Shown: positions 25,422 through 34,776 of the stretch, one piece after another
Position numbering within the stretch: the first letter of the stretch is position 1
Layout of the letters: each line of letters starts with the position of its first letter
DNA from: Clostridiales bacterium
GTDB lineage: Bacteria > Bacillota > Clostridia > Peptostreptococcales > Anaerovoracaceae
Assembly (NCBI GenBank): GCA_009911365.1
Contig: QXXF01000020.1
Coordinates: forward strand, 26,277-90,276
Direction of reading: 5' to 3'
DNA: 64,000 bases
Program-made: the position numbers and the translations under genes
Notes under the pieces: model-generated
What the model was told of the DNA's origin: nothing
The model's input: the letters and a program-made list of their open reading frames with translations, nothing else
The model's database searches: none

Positions 25422-26960
25422 TCATTTCCGATCTATGAGCAACAATTCTGCACTGAAACCTTTCAACGTGGCCCGTAGGCTCAAAGTATCCGAACTAGTA
25501 AACTCTGCGAATTCAATGACTGGCAGAGACGTCCACTGGCTGACCAGCTCTTCTCTCCTACTGTAAGTGCTGTGAGGGTGAATCTGGGCCTCCAAGTCAG
25601 AAATGATCTTGTGACGGAAGGTTTTGTACCTGGAAATGCGAAATTCACCGGAAAGCCCCGAACAGCGAGCCAGAAATTCGATCTCTTCCTCATACTTGCG
25701 GATGATGTTCAGCGTGTTTTCCTTGCTTCTGGTATTTTTCAAATCCGTTTCCACAGCTTCACTGAAATTGTAAACCAGGATGCTCAGATTGTTCAGGGAA
25801 CCAGGAAACTTTGAGGCCGTGGTTACCATATAGTTTGGTCCTGAGGCGATGACCGTCTCTCCCAGACTTATCAGCAGTTCGTAAGGACCGGCTACAGGCC
25901 GCATGTTTTCCCGCTCCATCAGCTCTTTCAGCCCGTTGGATTTTATCCGCTTTCCCATGTAATCATCCTCGTAGATATTCACGTCCACAATCACGGGCCT
26001 TGCCTTCTGCTTGTTGATGTAATCCGTGTAAACGCCTTTTACCTGTTGGCGGATGGCCTCCTCGATCTCCGTAGGCGCACTGCGCTCATACTGGGCCAAC
26101 GTCTCCCGACTGCTGATCTTCCCAGTGAACTGCTTGCGGTATTCCAAAGGATGCATGCCATACCAGGTCTGGAAATGCTTGATATAGTACCGCACTGCGG
26201 AAAACCCTGTTTCTTCCGCGATCGCGCCGATCTTCTTGCTGGTCCCCAGCAGCAGCTTTTCCGATTCCTCTACCCTAATGAAACTGAGAAGGTCCTGGAA
26301 GCTCAGTCCCGTGGCTTCTTTGATCACATGGGACAAATAATAGATGCTCAGGTGTTCCCTTTCAGCGATTTCATTCAAAGTCAGCTTGCGGGAATAGTTG
26401 TCGTACATGTAATCCGTGATCCGGTTCAGCCTGCCGGCCAGAATTTTATTTCCTTTGTTCTTCGCCTCGTTGACGAACTTTCCGTCTTCCATGACAAAAT
26501 ACTGAAAATCCGACATCAGACAGGCAATCAGGTTGTGGGCGCTTTCAATGACTTTATGCTCGTATCCATACCCTTTCTGTAAAATTTCCATCATGATCCG
26601 GGCTAGGATGCTGCGCAGGACTTCCAGGCTTTCGTCACTGTCATCCTCCATATCTGTAACGAAAAAGTTGTTCTTTAGGCTATCATAATACTTGGAGAAA
26701 TAGCTTAGGTCCAGCTGGAGCATCATGACCATGTTCGTTTCTCCAGTGCTGGTAAAGCTGTGCATCTCCCGATCATTGAGGATAAAAATGTCGCCCTGTT
26801 TGAGGGTATACGTGTAATATCCGTTCCGCAGGGTCACGCTCCCGTTCAAGACGTACACCACTTCCATGTCATCGTGAAAATGGATGGGATATTCTTCGAT
26901 ATTAGCCACTACCACATTGACGGGCAATTCATCTTTATAGATATTTTTTTCCTTTAACAT
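25422..26960 (-). CDS. AraC-family regulator with long C-terminal domain
   Basis: 512 residues: cupin-type sensor (about 1-100; PIHFHDDMEVVYVLNGSVTL, KQGDIFILNDREMHSF), helical linker, the double HTH of AraC (LTLNEIAEREHLSIYYLSHV; IGAIAEETGFSAVRYYIKHF), and about 220 extra C-terminal residues of unknown fold, as seen in some large Clostridia AraC proteins. Start ATG behind CAAGGAGG. The gene is followed, after a promoter gap, by the saccharopine-dehydrogenase-like gene, its likely target. The ligand is unknown. Confidence 0.88.
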   Translation of the reverse strand: MLKEKNIYKDELPVNVVVANIEEYPIHFHDDMEVVYVLNGSVTLRNGYYTYTLKQGDIFILNDREMHSFTSTGETNMVMMLQLDLSYFSKYYDSLKNNFFVTDMEDDSDESLEVLRSILARIMMEILQKGYGYEHKVIESAHNLIACLMSDFQYFVMEDGKFVNEAKNKGNKILAGRLNRITDYMYDNYSRKLTLNEIAEREHLSIYYLSHVIKEATGLSFQDLLSFIRVEESEKLLLGTSKKIGAIAEETGFSAVRYYIKHFQTWYGMHPLEYRKQFTGKISSRETLAQYERSAPTEIEEAIRQQVKGVYTDYINKQKARPVIVDVNIYEDDYMGKRIKSNGLKELMERENMRPVAGPYELLISLGETVIASGPNYMVTTASKFPGSLNNLSILVYNFSEAVETDLKNTRSKENTLNIIRKYEEEIEFLARCSGLSGEFRISRYKTFRHKIISDLEAQIHPHSTYSRREELVSQWTSLPVIEFAEFTSSDTLSLRATLKGFSAELLLIDRK

Positions 26961-27094
26961 TTTTTATCCTCCTTGCTGTGAAGAAACTGCTTCTTTTATT
27001 CTTGATGAAACGAATCTGGCTTCGCCGCTTCTCTTCCAGCAGCGTGCTTTCTGATATGGCGTGAACCACACCCCCCCGCCTGCTGCGCGGCAAG

Positions 27095-27877
27095 TCAATC
27101 CTGACTTTGTTCTTTTGAACTGGATTCCTTTACGCTGTCTACCATGTCGATATCCTTGTGAGGTGTTTTCCCAGTAAATGCCGTGATCCCGTCAAAGATC
27201 CCCTGGGCCAGTTTCTGCTGGTAATCGCTGCTCTGCAGTAGTTCCGCTTCTTGGGGGTTTGACAAAAAACCGCATTCCATCAGTGCCAAAGGGCAAGACA
27301 CTTCCTTAAAAAGAAAGGTGTCGTTCTTTGCCAGAGGTACCCGCTCCTTGCCGCTTTGAATCTGCGCCATGGTCTTTTCCTGCAGGTGCTCTGCCAGCAG
27401 TTTGCTTTTTTCTAAGACAGCCTCACTCCCTCCTGAGCCAGGGTAAAAGGTTTGAAGCCCCCTGACTGAAGGATCTGCCGTAAAGCTGTTCAGATGAATG
27501 CTGATAGCTAGCAGCGGTTTCGTATTTTTGATTAGCTCCCGCCTAGCTTTTAAATCTTGCGTCTTTTGACTGCGGATGGTACCGCTGCCTTCCTCCAAGG
27601 CTTTGTCCGTTTCTCTGGTCATGACCACCTTCCAGCCCGCGGCCTCGGCCAAAGCCTTTACTTCCTCAGCGACCGCCAGATTGATATCCTTTTCTGACAC
27701 GCCCCTGCTGCTGACCGCGCCGCCGTCCATGCCGCCATGACCTGGATCCAGCAAGAGCACATCACCGGCCATGACGCTCGCCACGCTCTTGGCAATGATC
27801 CCATATCCCGGTATGAGCGCAGCTATCGCCGCAAGTACGCCAACGCAAATGACTGCCTGCGTCAATCGTTTTTTCAT
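27095..27877 (-). CDS. cwlD: N-acetylmuramoyl-L-alanine amidase, CwlD-like
   Basis: 260 residues. N-terminal membrane anchor or signal (AVICVGVLAAIAALIPG), then the Amidase_3 zinc domain with LLLDPGHGGMDGGA (zinc His47), SEKDINLAV (zinc Glu62), AISIHLNSF (zinc His) and ALMECGFLSNPQE (catalytic Glu). Size and single-domain layout match CwlD, which acts with PdaA to make muramic-delta-lactam in the spore cortex. ATG behind GGAGGTGGAGTT. Divergent from the AlaX-type gene. The gene symbol is given from architecture in a spore-former; another Amidase_3 paralogue is possible. Confidence 0.8.
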   Translation of the reverse strand: MKKRLTQAVICVGVLAAIAALIPGYGIIAKSVASVMAGDVLLLDPGHGGMDGGAVSSRGVSEKDINLAVAEEVKALAEAAGWKVVMTRETDKALEEGSGTIRSQKTQDLKARRELIKNTKPLLAISIHLNSFTADPSVRGLQTFYPGSGGSEAVLEKSKLLAEHLQEKTMAQIQSGKERVPLAKNDTFLFKEVSCPLALMECGFLSNPQEAELLQSSDYQQKLAQGIFDGITAFTGKTPHKDIDMVDSVKESSSKEQSQD

Positions 27878-27993
27878 AACTCCACCTCCACATATAGTAA
27901 ATTGTATGAAGGGAAGTTCTTACTTATTCTATAGCAAATTAGTACATATTTATCATATTATATAACAAATTGATTTATTTGGACAGCCTAACA

Positions 27994-28023
27994 TTGACTT
28001 TTTTGCCGAATTTATATTACAAT
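27994..28023 (+). promoter_or_regulatory. Promoter of the AlaX-type gene
   Basis: TTGACT (27994-27999), 18 bp, TACAAT (28018-28023), 61 bp before the ATG. Confidence 0.6.
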
Positions 28024-28084
28024 TATTTTATGAAATTTAATGCACTGTAGGATTCACGCATTGAAACAATGAAAGGGAGATGTT

Positions 28085-29311
28085 ATGAACACCATAAAAC
28101 GATATCAACAGGACGTATATCAGCAGGAATGCTCTGCCAAGATTCTTTCGGTCGCAGAGGATCGGATCCTTTTGGACCAGACGGTCTTTTTCCCTACTGG
28201 AGGGGGACAGAGCTGCGATCTAGGCACCATAAACGGCTTGGAAGTCATAGAAGTATTTGAAGAAAAAGACCTGGTTTGGCACCGACTCTCCGCATCTGAT
28301 GCCGCAAGTCTGAGCGAAGGTCAGGAAGTGGATTGCCGCATCGACTGGGAGCGTCGGTTCGACAATATGCAGCGTCACTGCGGCGAACATATTCTCTCTG
28401 GAATCTGTTTTCGAGAATTCGGCGGTATCAACAGGGGCTTTCACATGGGCCAGGATTACATGACTATCGACATTTCCCTGGAAGAAAAGCCAGAGATCAC
28501 AGAAATCACTTGGGAAATGGCAAAGCACGCCGAACTATGCACGAATGAGGTCATCTGGTCCAATGCGCCTGTGACCGTACGCCACTTTGAAACTAGAGAA
28601 GAAGCAGAAAAAATGCCTTTGCGAAAGGCGCTGGCTATTGATGAGGAGATTTCTATCGTCTGCGTGGGAAGCATTGAGAACGCAGCGGACTGCGTGGCAT
28701 GCTGCGGCACTCACCCATCCACCGCAGGACAGGTGGGTCTTGTGAAACTGTATAAAGTAGAGCGTTATAAAGGCATGTTCCGGATTTATTTTGAAGCCGG
28801 AAAGCGCGCCCTTTTGGACTATGACGCAAAGCACGATCTAGTGTCCACTCTGGGCAAACGGTTCTCCGCAGGCAAGGATGATCTGATAGAGAAGATCGAC
28901 AAACAGGAAGCCAGGGCCAAAGCCGTAAAAGATGAGCTGCACGTCCTGCGCCAATCCATGATTCGCAGCCGCATTGAAGCCATTGAAAAGGACCTGGCGG
29001 CGGCGGTAACCTCTTCTGATCCTGCTTGGATCCTGACTTATGAATTCGATGATATGAAAACAGATGACCTTCTGAACATTGGACGGCCTCTGATCAAGAA
29101 GATCGAAAACTTGCTTTTGATTGTTTCTCCACAGGACAACATGCTGCTGCTGTTTTCCAACGGCAACACGGACTGCGGCAAACTGGTAAAGGAAAACGCC
29201 TCTATTTACAATGGAAAAGGCGGCGGCAACGCCACATCCGCTCGAGCCATCTTTCCGAAACGGGATGGGTTGGACACTTTTATGGATCTTCTGGAAAAGC
29301 ATTTGCGGTGA
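28085..29311 (+). CDS. Alanyl-tRNA editing protein (AlaX type) with DHHA1-like tail
   Basis: 408 residues. The N-terminal domain matches free-standing AlaX: FFPTGGGQSCDLGTI, RHCGEHILSGICFREFG (HxxxH zinc ligands) and CVACCGTHPSTAGQVG (CxxxH). It is followed by a coiled coil (residues 255-300) and a DHHA1-like module ending NGKGGGNATSARAIFP. It should hydrolyse Ser or Gly mischarged on tRNA(Ala). The ATG has AAAGGGAG upstream. The length equals the editing plus C-Ala part of AlaRS without the synthetase domain, a known AlaX-L arrangement. Confidence 0.9.
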   Translation: MNTIKRYQQDVYQQECSAKILSVAEDRILLDQTVFFPTGGGQSCDLGTINGLEVIEVFEEKDLVWHRLSASDAASLSEGQEVDCRIDWERRFDNMQRHCGEHILSGICFREFGGINRGFHMGQDYMTIDISLEEKPEITEITWEMAKHAELCTNEVIWSNAPVTVRHFETREEAEKMPLRKALAIDEEISIVCVGSIENAADCVACCGTHPSTAGQVGLVKLYKVERYKGMFRIYFEAGKRALLDYDAKHDLVSTLGKRFSAGKDDLIEKIDKQEARAKAVKDELHVLRQSMIRSRIEAIEKDLAAAVTSSDPAWILTYEFDDMKTDDLLNIGRPLIKKIENLLLIVSPQDNMLLLFSNGNTDCGKLVKENASIYNGKGGGNATSARAIFPKRDGLDTFMDLLEKHLR

Positions 29312-29393
29312 TCAGCGGCTAAAGGATGTGGAGGATGCTGTAAAGGCTCTGGAACTGAATGCACTGCCGTATGTTGATGAAAACGCATGGAAA

Positions 29394-29436
29394 ACCACCT
29401 GCCTCAGTAATCGTGCCACTTTACGGGGCAGGTGGT
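29394..29436 (+). terminator. Terminator after the AlaX-type gene
   Basis: ACCACCTGCC and GGCAGGTGGT form a perfect 10-bp stem around a 23-nt loop, followed by CAATATTTT. The reading frame upstream (29312-29393) shows no clear gene; the fragment LKDVEDAVKALELNALPYVD in one frame could be a relic. Confidence 0.65.
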
Positions 29437-29473
29437 CAATATTTTACCACTCCATTAGCGCATATATGATTTC

Positions 29474-29644
29474 TCAGTTCAAGCTTGATAAGGAACGCAT
29501 AACCAAATCCACATCTTTGTTCTCAAGCTCCTGAATGATGTGAAGAATAGACCTGACTCTCTGTAAAGATCGTTTCATCTTCATGCAATTCTTTAACCAA
29601 AGTCGAAAACTGAATAATTAGCTGCCAATCAATTTGGATTTTTA
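29474..29644 (-). pseudogene. Small gene remnant downstream of hsdR
   Basis: Two frames give a protein-like sequence: IQIDWQLIIQFSTLVKELHE then DETIFTES in the first, and VRSILHIIQELENKDVDLVM-RSLSSLN to a TGA at 29474 in the second. No start codon remains (ATA ATA at the expected place behind CAGGGGGAAA). One frameshift near 29550 and loss of the start would explain it. I do not recognise the family. It directly follows hsdR and may belong to the same degraded locus. Confidence 0.4.
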
Positions 29645-31939
29645 TTATGATCGCTTATTTTCCCCCTGCTTAACTTCACAGCCGCCATCCAGAATAAACG
29701 CACGAAGCAATTTATCAACTTTAACATTGACCTTGGGCGGTATGATCTTTATCCCCTCTACCTTTTCAAAATACGCCTTTGCTTTTGTCTTATCCACTGT
29801 TTTTTTCAGTTCGTCATATCTCCCAAACTCATTGATATTGGCAGAGTTTCGCTTTAAGCCCATAATGTTTCGCAATTTTGCTTCATCAAGCCCCAAAGCA
29901 ACTGCCAATCTATAAATTTGATCATCTTTTGCCTTTGATAAATATTCCATAACATAATGTCGAAAGGATTTTCCCTCCATGATAGTCACATCGCCCCGCT
30001 GGATATCATGGAGAAATATATTCGCATATTTCTGCTCTTCTTGTGAAAGTGTGGCAAATGTTTTATGAAGCTCTGCCTCAGCTTGTTCAATCACTTCTTG
30101 TGACGCTCCATCAAGATTGAGTAATTTCATATATTTCTCAAAACGAGAATTCATATAATCAGCATCAATTCGTCCGGTATCAATTTCTGTAATGTAGCCA
30201 GCAAGATCATAAGGAACTTTATCTTCACCCACAGATTCATCACTACCGCCAAAAAGTTCTTTATAACATAACACCAATACCAAATAATCCTTTTCATTGA
30301 GAGCCATTTCAATTGTTTCTCCGGTCTCTTGATTCTTATAGACCGATACATCCCATTTGAAACCTTGCACTTTCGCAGCCTCCAGATAATCGTTCAGTTC
30401 TTTGAAATCTTTCGCGAACTTTTTACATACGGCCACCTCTTTGGGCAATGTTTCAAAATTCTCAATTCCCGCATTGGCGAACAGCTCTAAAATACCAATA
30501 AACAACTCGTTCATTTTTTTCAAGTTTCCCGTAAGGCGTTGAACAAATAAACCGAAAGGCTTGTCTAGACCGAATAAACGGTTTGTTTGCGAAAATGCTT
30601 GGATGATGTTTTCATACAAAAGTACTTTGTCCATATAAAGCGTATTGATCCATTTTGAATCAAAGCCAGTCAGCATCTGATCTATAACAATAAGCAGGTC
30701 GATCTGTTTTTCAGGTTCATTCATGATCCGCTCATAAGGTTTTTTATGCGCCAAACGAGCCGCGATGCCCCTTTTCATCTTTGCAAAGGTTGGAATCGTA
30801 AAATCTTGACCATATCGGAAGTTATAATCTTTAATAATTTCCACAAGACCTTCTTCTTTCAATATAGAGCCGCCACTATTATCAATATTTGGATCAAATA
30901 AAGCCGTTGTTTTTAATTCTGGCTTCATGCTTCTGATCATTCTATAATAGTTGATCGCCTCTGGAATGCTGCTGGTGGCAAAGATAGCATGAAATTTACC
31001 ATGATGACTGAGCGTGAACCAATTTTCTAAAATGTCTTTCACAACGGTGGTCGTATGCTCCTCCGTTTGATACTAATTTTTTGGTATGTAATCCTCGATT
31101 CCTTTTGTATAATTGCCGAGATGATCAAAATGCCCCGCCATTCCCACCTGGCTGGCATCCATGTATTTATAGAATATTTTGCTTTTTTCGGGGTCGTCAA
31201 TCGCAGCTTCCACGGTTTGCGCTTTTGCTTTTTCTAATGCCACGACTTTGCGCACGTCTTTGTCCTTAAAGGTCAGAACCTTGTAGGGATCAAAACCGAG
31301 AACATTCTTGTCACGAACGCCATCAGCAATGCTATATCTGTGCAGTTCACTGCCAAACACAGTTGTCGTGGTGTTTTTCTTCTTTTGGTTTTCATCCTGA
31401 ATCGGCGTTCCCGTGAATCCGAAAAAAACCGCTCTCGGGAAAGTAGTCTTGATTGTGATCAACATTTCTCCAAAAGTAGAACGATGCGCTTCGTCAACAA
31501 TGAACACAATACGTTTCTCATTGATACGCTCTATGTCACTTGCATTCAATCCGTCCGCTTCATCTTTAATGTTACTCATTTTCTGTATTGAGGTGACGAT
31601 CAGCGTATCGGCAGGATCTGTGCTTTTTAGCTTCGTAATGAGCACATCTGTGTTTTCCGTTGCTTGAACAGCCTCATTCTCATCAGCAAATGCACGATAT
31701 TCTTTGAGCGATTGCGTGCCTAGTTCGATTCTGTCCATGAGAAAAATCACTTTGTTCGCATCTTTTGAACCTGCGATCAACTGCGCAGACTTAAAACTAG
31801 TCATGGTTTTTCCTGATTCAGTGGTGTGCCATACGTAGCCTCCAAGCTGATCATTATCTTCTCATTTTGTTTTTGAGACCTTGTCAGAAATCGCGCTTGC
31901 GGCAAAATACTGGTAGTATAATAGCGCATCGTTTTTCAT
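29645..31939 (-). pseudogene. hsdR: Type I restriction enzyme R subunit, N-truncated and interrupted
   Basis: Motor and C-terminal part of HsdR, about 765 codons of a family that is usually over 1000. Landmarks: GGYVWHTTESGKTMTSFKSA (Walker A, usual GSGKT here ESGKT), FIVDEAHRS (DEAH box), FFGFTGTPI, and FATSSIPEAINYYR. The N-terminal PD-(D/E)XK nuclease domain is missing, so no cutting is possible. Two in-frame stops break the rest: TGA at 31862-31864 where Trp is expected (VSKTK-stop-EDNDQ) and TAG at 31073-31075 (IPKN-stop-YQTEEH, Gln expected). The 5' end is joined 5 bp behind the end of the hsdS remnant. Confidence 0.88.
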
Positions 31940-31944
31940 GCCTT

Positions 31945-32405
31945 CTACGGAAACATCTTCTCAAGCATCGTTTTTTGACGTTTTCTAGCATTTCCAACTC
32001 ACGCTGATGAAGGGCGATGAGGTGGTCGAGGTCCCTAATAAATGTACCAATGGCAGTCTGTTCTAGCTTTGATTTTGGAATATGCACATCAATGTCAAAG
32101 AAGTCCTCAGCAGAAATATTTAATAGGCCATGATTTCTCGCACCCTCCGCAACCCGCTCTAAAACTCCCTTATGCCATCTGTCTGTATCGAAGAAAACAG
32201 TCAAAAAATCCGAATCAACTTTATTAGAGTCTTTAATGGAAAAAACAATGTAAAGTGTTGATAATACGCCCTTTTCATAGAAGTCAAGTCTTTTCACAAC
32301 ATCGAATGGGAAACCATCAAAGGTACTCTTGTTATACGCAAATTCACCGTTGAAAACGAGATAATAATTGCTCACATCCCGGCTTACAACTCTGTTATTA
32401 AATTA
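31945..32405 (-). pseudogene. hsdS: Type I specificity subunit, C-terminal half
   Basis: Contains the second target-recognition domain and the final helix: RVVSRDVSNYYLVFNGEFAY, then GLLNISAEDFFDIDVHIPKS and DLDHLIALHQRELEMLENVK. The family normally has two such halves (about 400 residues); only about 150 remain. The 5' side is cut by the IS982-type element at 32406, and no N-terminal half is found beyond the element. One A is missing in the A6 run (T6 at 31971-31976), so the natural end KKTMLEKMFP with TAG at 31945 is out of frame. No hsdM gene is present in the window. Confidence 0.85.
32399..32405. repeat. Left target-site repeat of the IS element
   Basis: TAAATTA here and TAAGTTA at 33536-33542 flank the element, a 7-bp direct repeat with one mismatch. 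The length fits IS982-family duplications. The mismatch suggests an old insertion. Confidence 0.5.
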
Positions 32406-33535
32406 ACCTGTTGTGCTAGATAAAAACCAAAAGAACTTCAACAAAATGTGCTATCCTATTTGTAACGACACAAATTGATAAGGAGGCACTATTATGTCGA
32501 AGTTCCACACTAATAACACCACAGTCCTGGCAACGTTTGAAGACTTTCTTGCAACCGTTTTTGTCATCATCGACGATTTGTACTGCCGCTATGTGCCACC
32601 GGAAGTGACGAAAAGGCGGCATGCCTTGGATGCCAAGCTGTCAGATTCGGAATTCATCACAATCAGCCTATGTGGGGAGTTGGCCGGCGTTGATTCCGAG
32701 AACGCATGGCATTCCTTCATAAAGAGGAACTACCAGCACCTTTTTCCCTAACTTCTGTAGCAGGAGTCGCTTTAACCGGACAAGGCGGGCCTTGCTCCAG
32801 ACGACGGAACTGCTGAGGCAAAAACTACCCTCTGCCTTCGCAGTTCCCTCTGGCAGGTTTTCCATCGCGGACGGCTCCCCCCTTGCCGTCCGCAAGTTTG
32901 GAAGGCCCGCTACTGCCATGCCTTCCGCGGCTTTGGGGACGACGTTGGAGGAACGCCCGTCTAAGAAGGAGACGTATTTTGGCCATAAAGTCCATGCCAT
33001 GGTCACCCTGGAGGGATAATGTCATGGCGTTCGAGGTCACGCCGGCCTCCACAGATGACAGGGAAGGGCCGCGCGACTTGATGGATGGGCAATCGGGCCT
33101 GGTCGTCCTTGGGGACAAGGGCTATGCCGGCGAAGCCCTGGCCGGGGATTTGTCAAGACAAGGAATCTGTCTTATGGCGCTTAGGCGTTCCAACAGCAGG
33201 ACAGACTGGCCCGGACATGCGCATCAGCTGATATTCCGACTATGCGGGCGGGTGGAAACCGTGTTTTCACAGCTTAGCGGGCAGCTAAACGCAGAATGGG
33301 TGCTTGCCAGAATTTTTCAAGGACTGCGCGCGCGTCTGGCGAACAAGATTCTTGCATACAACCTATGCATGGTATTGAACCGTGTCTTTGGCGAGGATTG
33401 TGAACTTGCCCGCATAAAGTAATTGGTTTTCTGAAACCATTGGACTAGGTGTTGTTTGCGTATAAGAAATCCTATAGGGAATTTCTGCGCTTTTGAACAT
33501 GGTTGCTATGCTTAACAAGTATTAGCACAACAGGT
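32406..33535 (+). mobile_element. IS982-family insertion sequence, inactive
   Basis: An element of 1130 bp with 13-bp perfect terminal inverted repeats, ACCTGTTGTGCTA (32406-32418) and TAGCACAACAGGT (33523-33535). It carries one DDE transposase gene in broken frames. It truncates hsdS on the left and lies 90 bp upstream of a LysR gene on the right. GC content is visibly higher than in the flanks, supporting acquisition from elsewhere. Confidence 0.88.
32494..33422 (+). pseudogene. IS982-family transposase, frameshifted
   Basis: Starts MSKFHTNNTTVLATFEDFL behind AAGGAGG. Catalytic DDE elements remain: Asp in IADGSPLAV, Asp in VVLGDKGYAGE and Glu in RVETVFSQLSG. Frame breaks occur near 32745 (LFP then NFCSRSRFNRT in the next frame), around 32905 and 32960 (the segment expected to read RYCHAFRGFG is in another frame), and at 33020 (one extra A; expected EGYVMAFEV). 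With three to four indels it cannot make active transposase, so movement would need an enzyme from another copy. Confidence 0.85.
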
Positions 33536-33557
33536 TAAGTTAATATGTGTATTTTGC

Positions 33558-33586
33558 TTTTCAGGCATATCCCAATCATGTATAAT
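33558..33586 (+). promoter_or_regulatory. Candidate promoter of LysR gene
   Basis: TTTTCA (33558-33563), 17 bp, TATAAT (33581-33586), about 35 bp before the ATG. The -35 is weak, the -10 perfect. It begins only 16 bp outside the IS repeat. Confidence 0.5.
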
Positions 33587-33626
33587 AGCCTAGATATAAC
33601 AATGAAACTGAAATCAGGAGGTCTTT

Positions 33627-34517
33627 ATGGAAATCCGAGTACTGCGCTACTTCCTAGCCATCGCCCGAGAAGGCAGCATCACAAACGCAGCCAATTTTCT
33701 GCATGTGACACAACCTACCCTTTCCAGACAGATCCATGATCTGGAACAGGAATTGAATCAAAAACTCTTTATTCGGGGAAGCCATAGCATGTCCTTGACT
33801 GCTGAAGGCATGATCTTGCGGCAGCGAGCTGAGGAAATCGTCTCCATGGTGGATAAAACAGAGGCGGAATTCAATGCCATGCAAGCAATCATTGGAGGCG
33901 ACATTTATATTGGCGGCGGAGAAACGGACGCAATCAAGCTTTTAGCCCAAATCGCCAAAGAAGTCAGGGACATCTACCCCAATGTTCATTATCACTTGTA
34001 CAGTGGGAACGCAGACGACGTGACTGAACGACTGGATAAAGGGTTGCTGGATTTCGGCATCCTCATTGAACCCGCGGACATTTCCAAGTATGATTATATC
34101 AGTATCCCTGCCAAAGACACCTGGGGCATTATCATGAGAAAAGATAGTCCTCTGGCTGAAAAAGACGTGATCCGCAAGGAGGATCTGCTGGGCTTGCCTC
34201 TGATCTGTTCCAGGCAGGCCATCTCCCAAAAGCAAACGAGGAACCAATTCGTGGACTGGTTTGGAGAGGATTTTGAAAACCTGGACATTGTAACCACCTT
34301 TAATCTCGTATACAATGCAGCCATCATGGTGGAAGCAGGCGTTGGATATGCGGTAACTCTTGACAAAATCGCTAACACCAGTGAGAACAGCAGCCTTTGT
34401 TTTCGCCCGCTGGAACCCGGTTTAGACTCTGGTCTGAATATCATCTGGAAAAAACACCGGGCATTTTCTCCTGTTGCTAAATTCTTTCTCCAGCAGCTGA
34501 GAAGCAGTTGGCAATAG
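33627..34517 (+). CDS. LysR-family transcriptional regulator
   Basis: 296 residues: N-terminal winged HTH (MEIRVLRYFLAIAREGSITN, TQPTLSRQIHDLEQELNQKL) and an effector-binding domain (GGDIYIGGGETDAIKLLAQI, GVGYAVTLDKIA). Resembles the YbhD/CynR-like LysR proteins beside MFS exporters. ATG with CAGGAGG. Next gene on the same strand encodes an MFS transporter, and the gap between them contains CATTGTA repeats likely to be its binding sites. The inducer is unknown. Confidence 0.92.
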   Translation: MEIRVLRYFLAIAREGSITNAANFLHVTQPTLSRQIHDLEQELNQKLFIRGSHSMSLTAEGMILRQRAEEIVSMVDKTEAEFNAMQAIIGGDIYIGGGETDAIKLLAQIAKEVRDIYPNVHYHLYSGNADDVTERLDKGLLDFGILIEPADISKYDYISIPAKDTWGIIMRKDSPLAEKDVIRKEDLLGLPLICSRQAISQKQTRNQFVDWFGEDFENLDIVTTFNLVYNAAIMVEAGVGYAVTLDKIANTSENSSLCFRPLEPGLDSGLNIIWKKHRAFSPVAKFFLQQLRSSWQ

Positions 34518-34630
34518 AAGCGTTTTTTCCTCAATGGTGTTTTGAATTTCCTGATATTTCCTATCCAGGCCTAAGATAACGGCCCTTTGCGCACTTTTTT
34601 AGAAAAGGTCCCGTTCCCTTCCCTGCCAGT

Positions 34631-34742
34631 CATTGTAGTGGCTAATGGCGCATTGTAATGATAGTCCATTTACAATGCCTTTTAACTATATCATCATATC
34701 TACCATAGGTATTTGCTATTTTCACATGTCTCTACTACAATG
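34631..34742. promoter_or_regulatory. CATTGTA repeat cluster, candidate LysR operator
   Basis: Four half-sites: CATTGTAG (34631), CATTGTAA (34651), TTACAATG (34670) and CTACAATG (34735). The middle two form CATTGTAA-N11-TTACAATG, which contains the T-N11-A layout of LysR boxes; the outer two are also exact inverse complements. Confidence 0.6.
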
Positions 34743-34776
34743 TGCTTAAAGGAAATTCGGAAAGGAGCATACATGC

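Noticed and set aside
29212-29534. Gene overlapping the end of the AlaX-type gene and its terminator
   Set aside because: The frame crosses a 10-bp terminator stem, lacks a ribosome site, and only a short stretch looks protein-like.
9676-31864. TGA read as Trp or as selenocysteine; TAG as pyrrolysine
   Set aside because: The same genes also carry indels and deletions, and intact genes here end with TGA (cwlD, AlaX-type) and TAG (aldo/keto reductase). No tRNA or insertion-element evidence is visible in the window.
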